A DNA stretch of 17,265 bases from an uncultured Hungatella sp. (GTDB lineage: Bacteria > Bacillota > Clostridia > Lachnospirales > Lachnospiraceae). The stretch spans positions 1 to 17,265 of the forward strand of contig CAJTOT010000054.1 in assembly GCA_910577935.1 (NCBI GenBank), read 5' to 3'. Each line of letters opens with the position of its first letter. The stretch's first letter is position 1. A program made the position numbers and the translations under genes. Below are positions 14,723 to 17,265 of this stretch, piece by piece. The notes under the pieces are model-generated. The model saw only the letters and a program-made list of their open reading frames with translations. It was not told the origin of the DNA and made no database searches.

Positions 14723-15556
14723 ATGAAAATCGGCGTACGTGCCCACGATTACGGAAAACGGAGTATCGAAGAACTGGCTGTCCTTCTCCACGATGAAGAG
14801 TACCAGGCAGCCCAGCTGGCTCTGCCCAAGGCATTTACAGGCATTGACAGCTACCAGGACATCACCCTTAAGCATCTGGAACAGATCCGACGGGCATTTG
14901 AGAAGAACGGAATTGCCATCCCGGTGTTCGGCTGCTACATGGACCTTGGAAACCCTGACGGACGTGTCCGCGGATACGCGGTAGATACATTGAAGAAATG
15001 CCTCCGCTGGGGCAAAGAACTGGGGGCTCAGGTGGTGGGAACCGAGACTGCCTGCCCCCGCCTGAGCCCGGAAGAGAGGCGGCAATGGAAACCATATATG
15101 CTGGACAGCATAAAGAGAGTCATGGAGGAAGCCGTGAAGGCAGACATGCCCCTTGCCTTAGAGCCTGTGTACTGGCATCCTCTGACAGACCTGGAGACGA
15201 CTCTGGAAGTCATAGACCTGATCGGAGACAAAGACCATCTCCGCCTCATCTTTGACGCCTCCAACCTGCTGGAATTTCCCGAGACCACAGACCAGGACCG
15301 CCTCTGGTCCTCCTGGCTGGAATCTGTGGGGGAGTATGTGGATGTGATGCACATCAAGGATTTCTCCCTGGGGCGCAGCCGCCTCTATCAGCCCGAGGCG
15401 CTGGGCCACGGAGTCATGAAGTACGATGCCGTAAGCCGATGGCTCCAGAAACAGCGGCGGGAAATCTGGCTTCTCCGGGAGGAGATGAATCTTCTGTTCG
15501 CGAAAGACGACCTGGCGTTCATGAGAAATCTGGCCGCCGCAAAAAGCAGCGGTTGA
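14723..15556 (+). CDS. TIM-barrel sugar isomerase/epimerase-like protein
   Basis: A 277-aa protein of the xylose isomerase-like TIM-barrel (AP endonuclease 2) superfamily. The probable metal-binding residues fall in the usual order: E147 in LALEPV, D178 in IFDASN, H210 in VMHIKD and E253/E254 near LLREEMN. Members interconvert keto-sugars or sugar phosphates or act on inositol derivatives; the substrate cannot be read from the sequence. Coupling to the GH105 gene suggests it handles the keto-uronate or the sugar freed by that enzyme. The start ATG at 14723 has GGAGG (14710-14714) 8 nt upstream; a GTG directly before it is less well placed. The stop codon overlaps a TTGACA hexamer at the edge of the guaA upstream region. 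Confidence 0.8.
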   Translation: MKIGVRAHDYGKRSIEELAVLLHDEEYQAAQLALPKAFTGIDSYQDITLKHLEQIRRAFEKNGIAIPVFGCYMDLGNPDGRVRGYAVDTLKKCLRWGKELGAQVVGTETACPRLSPEERRQWKPYMLDSIKRVMEEAVKADMPLALEPVYWHPLTDLETTLEVIDLIGDKDHLRLIFDASNLLEFPETTDQDRLWSSWLESVGEYVDVMHIKDFSLGRSRLYQPEALGHGVMKYDAVSRWLQKQRREIWLLREEMNLLFAKDDLAFMRNLAAAKSSG

Positions 15557-15596
15557 CAACCTGCAAGTTTAAACCTGCAAACTCAGTGATTCCCAC

Positions 15597-15625
15597 TTGT
15601 ATTTTGCAAATTCCTGATGTAGAAT
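15597..15625 (+). promoter_or_regulatory. Candidate promoter for right guaA
   Basis: TTGTAT (15597-15602), 17 nt, TAGAAT (15620-15625), giving a leader of about 43 nt, too short for a purine riboswitch. Two direct repeats AACCTGCAA (15558-15566 and 15572-15580) lie just upstream with a 14-bp period and may be regulator contacts. Confidence 0.6.
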
Positions 15626-15674
15626 GAGGAACATATGGTGTGTCTGGGGAGACAAAATCCAAGGAGGAATGCTT

Positions 15675-17219
15675 GTGAACAGGGAAAAAATAATAGTGAT
15701 CGATTTTGGAGGGCAGTACAATCAGCTGGTTGCCCGCCGTGTCCGTGAATGCAGCGTATACTGCGAAATCTACTCCTACAAGACGGACCTTGAACAGATC
15801 AAGGCCATGAATCCCAAAGGAATCATTTTGACAGGAGGCCCCAACAGCTGCTATGAAGACGGCGCCCCGTCCTGCGGAAAGGAACTGTTCCGGCTGGGAA
15901 TTCCGGTTCTCGGCCTGTGCTACGGCGCCCAGCTGATGATGCTCACCTTAGGCGGCCGCGTGTGCAAGGCCCCCGTCCGGGAATACGGAAAGATTGAGGT
16001 GACGGTGGACAAGTCCAGCAGACTGTTCGGCGGCGTGTCGGAAAAGACCATCTGCTGGATGAGCCACAACGACTATATAGAGACCATTGCTCCAGGGTTC
16101 CAGGTGATTGCCCGCACCCCCGCCTGCCCCGTGGCGGCAGCTCAGTGGGAAGAGCGGAATCTGTATGCCATCCAGTTCCACCCGGAGGTCCTCCACACCC
16201 AGGAGGGGACAAAGATGCTGCATAACTTTGTGTACCATGTATGCGGCTGCACCGGGACCTGGAAGATGGACACCTTCGTGGAATCCGGCATTCAGGCCAT
16301 CCGCCGGAAAGTGGGAAGCGGAAAAGTGCTCTGCGCCCTGTCCGGCGGGGTGGACTCCTCCGTGGCCGCAGTCATGCTCTCCAAGGCCGTGGGCAGCCAG
16401 CTGACCTGCGTGTTCGTAGACCACGGACTGCTCCGGAAAAACGAAGGCGACGAGGTGGAGGAAGTATTCGGCCCCCACGGCCCCTACGACTTAAACTTCA
16501 TCCGCGTCAACGCCCAGGAGCGTTTTTACGAGAAACTGAAAGGCGTGGAAGAGCCGGAGAAAAAGAGAAAAATCATCGGCGGGGAATTTATCCGCGTGTT
16601 CGAGGAGGAGGCCAAAAAAATCGGCTCCGTGGACTTCCTGGTCCAGGGCACCATCTACCCCGACGTGGTGGAGAGCGGTCTGGGCGGCGAATCCGCGGTG
16701 ATCAAGTCCCACCACAATGTAGGCGGCCTGCCGGATTATGTGGATTTCAGGGAAGTGATTGAGCCTCTCCGGGACCTGTTCAAGGATGAAGTCCGCAGGG
16801 CCGGACTGGAACTGGGAATTCCCGAAAAACTGGTATTCCGCCAGCCCTTCCCCGGACCAGGGCTTGGAATCCGCATCGTAGGCGAAGTAACCCCTGAGAA
16901 GGTGGTCATGGTCCAGGAGGCGGACGCCATCTACCGGGAGGAGATCGCCAGGGCAGGCCTGGACAAAACCATCGGCCAGTACTTTGCCGCCCTGACCAAC
17001 ATGAGATCCGTAGGCGTCATGGGCGATGAGAGAACCTACGACTACGCCGTGGCCCTGCGGGCGGTGAACACCGTGGACTTTATGACCGCCGAGACCGCCG
17101 AGATTCCCTTCCCGGTGCTGACCAAGGTGATGAACCGGATTATCAACGAGGTGAACGGGATCAACCGGGTGTTCTATGACCTCACCTCCAAACCGCCTGG
17201 GACCATAGAATTTGAATAG
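15675..17219 (+). CDS. guaA: GMP synthase, glutamine-hydrolysing
   Basis: A full-length 514-aa GuaA, converting XMP, ATP and glutamine to GMP in purine synthesis. The class I amidotransferase domain has nucleophile C82 in GLCYGAQ and H169/E171 in FHPEV. The ATP-PPase P-loop is SGGVDSS (223-229), followed by GGEFIRVFEEEA, QGTIYPDVVES, KSHHNVGGLP, RQPFPGPGLG and a C-terminal PPGTIEFE. I chose the GTG at 15675 because AAGGAGG (15661-15667) sits 7 nt upstream; the in-frame ATG at 15669 is 1 nt from it and an ATG at 15624 overlaps the promoter. The right end of the gene enters the 55-bp inverted repeat shared with the left guaA homologue. The two copies are clearly diverged along the rest of their length, so this is not a recent whole-gene duplication. 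Confidence 0.95.
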   Translation: MNREKIIVIDFGGQYNQLVARRVRECSVYCEIYSYKTDLEQIKAMNPKGIILTGGPNSCYEDGAPSCGKELFRLGIPVLGLCYGAQLMMLTLGGRVCKAPVREYGKIEVTVDKSSRLFGGVSEKTICWMSHNDYIETIAPGFQVIARTPACPVAAAQWEERNLYAIQFHPEVLHTQEGTKMLHNFVYHVCGCTGTWKMDTFVESGIQAIRRKVGSGKVLCALSGGVDSSVAAVMLSKAVGSQLTCVFVDHGLLRKNEGDEVEEVFGPHGPYDLNFIRVNAQERFYEKLKGVEEPEKKRKIIGGEFIRVFEEEAKKIGSVDFLVQGTIYPDVVESGLGGESAVIKSHHNVGGLPDYVDFREVIEPLRDLFKDEVRRAGLELGIPEKLVFRQPFPGPGLGIRIVGEVTPEKVVMVQEADAIYREEIARAGLDKTIGQYFAALTNMRSVGVMGDERTYDYAVALRAVNTVDFMTAETAEIPFPVLTKVMNRIINEVNGINRVFYDLTSKPPGTIEFE

Positions 17220-17265
17220 TTGCCAAAAGCCCGAGAAACCGCTAAAATCAAGGCTTCTCAGGCTT
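17211..17265. repeat. Right terminal inverted repeat at guaA 3' end
   Basis: A perfect 55-bp reverse complement of positions 1-55, starting at the Phe codon of the terminal F-E-stop of guaA. It contains the same dyad, AAGCCCGAGAA (17227-17237) with TTCTCAGGCTT (17255-17265), as a possible terminator stem or recombination core. Confidence 0.9.

Noticed and set aside
15557..15674. Purine riboswitch upstream of guaA
   Set aside because: The predicted leader is about 43 nt and shows no aptamer-like three-way junction.
1..17265. Composite transposon or IS-type element bounded by terminal inverted repeats
   Set aside because: No transposase or integrase is encoded between the repeats, no target-site duplication can be judged, and the repeats include guaA coding sequence.

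Overview
The window reads as a chromosomal segment from an anaerobic gut-type Firmicute, most likely a Lachnospiraceae/Clostridia member (Enterocloster/Hungatella-like; inferred from protein flavour, moderate-to-high GC, strong AAGGAG-type ribosome sites, a rubrerythrin and TRAP/uronate genes, not from any search). No transposase, integrase, tRNA, rRNA or CRISPR is visible.

Layout. Both ends are closed by the same 55-bp sequence in inverted orientation. Each copy covers the last two codons and stop of a GMP synthase gene plus 46 bp downstream, so two guaA homologues point outward: a shortened one on the left (47-1339, minus) whose glutamine amidotransferase domain has lost its catalytic core, and a complete one on the right (15675-17219, plus). 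Inside the left guaA come, all on the minus strand, a Sel1-repeat protein (1403-2638), a block of palindromes, rubrerythrin (2900-3439), an unrecognised 129-aa protein with a near-consensus promoter (3483-3872) and a YczE/YitT-like membrane protein (4034-4681).

The centre is catabolic. A minus-strand unit of SLC13-type permease (7080-8357), a short UxuA-like mannonate dehydratase homologue (5857-6831) and an alpha/beta-hydrolase esterase (4923-5849) ends in a strong terminator at 4805-4868. A divergent PrpR-type regulator (8639-10585) shares the 281-bp promoter region, which carries three TTTGT-N6/7-ACA-type dyads. The regulator keeps a PrpR_N/PAS/AAA+/Fis architecture but has lost the GAFTGA loop and the Walker B aspartate.

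Downstream lies a decayed TRAP transporter: dctP has lost its true C-terminus, dctQ survives only as a middle fragment and dctM only as its C-terminal half, consistent with two internal deletions. Next come an AraC-family regulator (minus) and, divergently, a GH105-type unsaturated rhamnogalacturonyl hydrolase (13562-14683) with a TIM-barrel epimerase/isomerase-like protein (14723-15556). Together the central genes look like a module for importing and breaking down pectin- or glycan-derived uronate oligosaccharides (deacetylation, removal of the unsaturated uronate, isomerisation, dehydration). The SLC13 permease may now be the working importer in place of the broken TRAP system. The most unusual points are the outward-facing guaA pair with an identical inverted 3' boundary, the glutaminase-less GMP synthase, the sigma-54-type regulator stripped of its sigma-54 contact motif, and the partly deleted TRAP operon.
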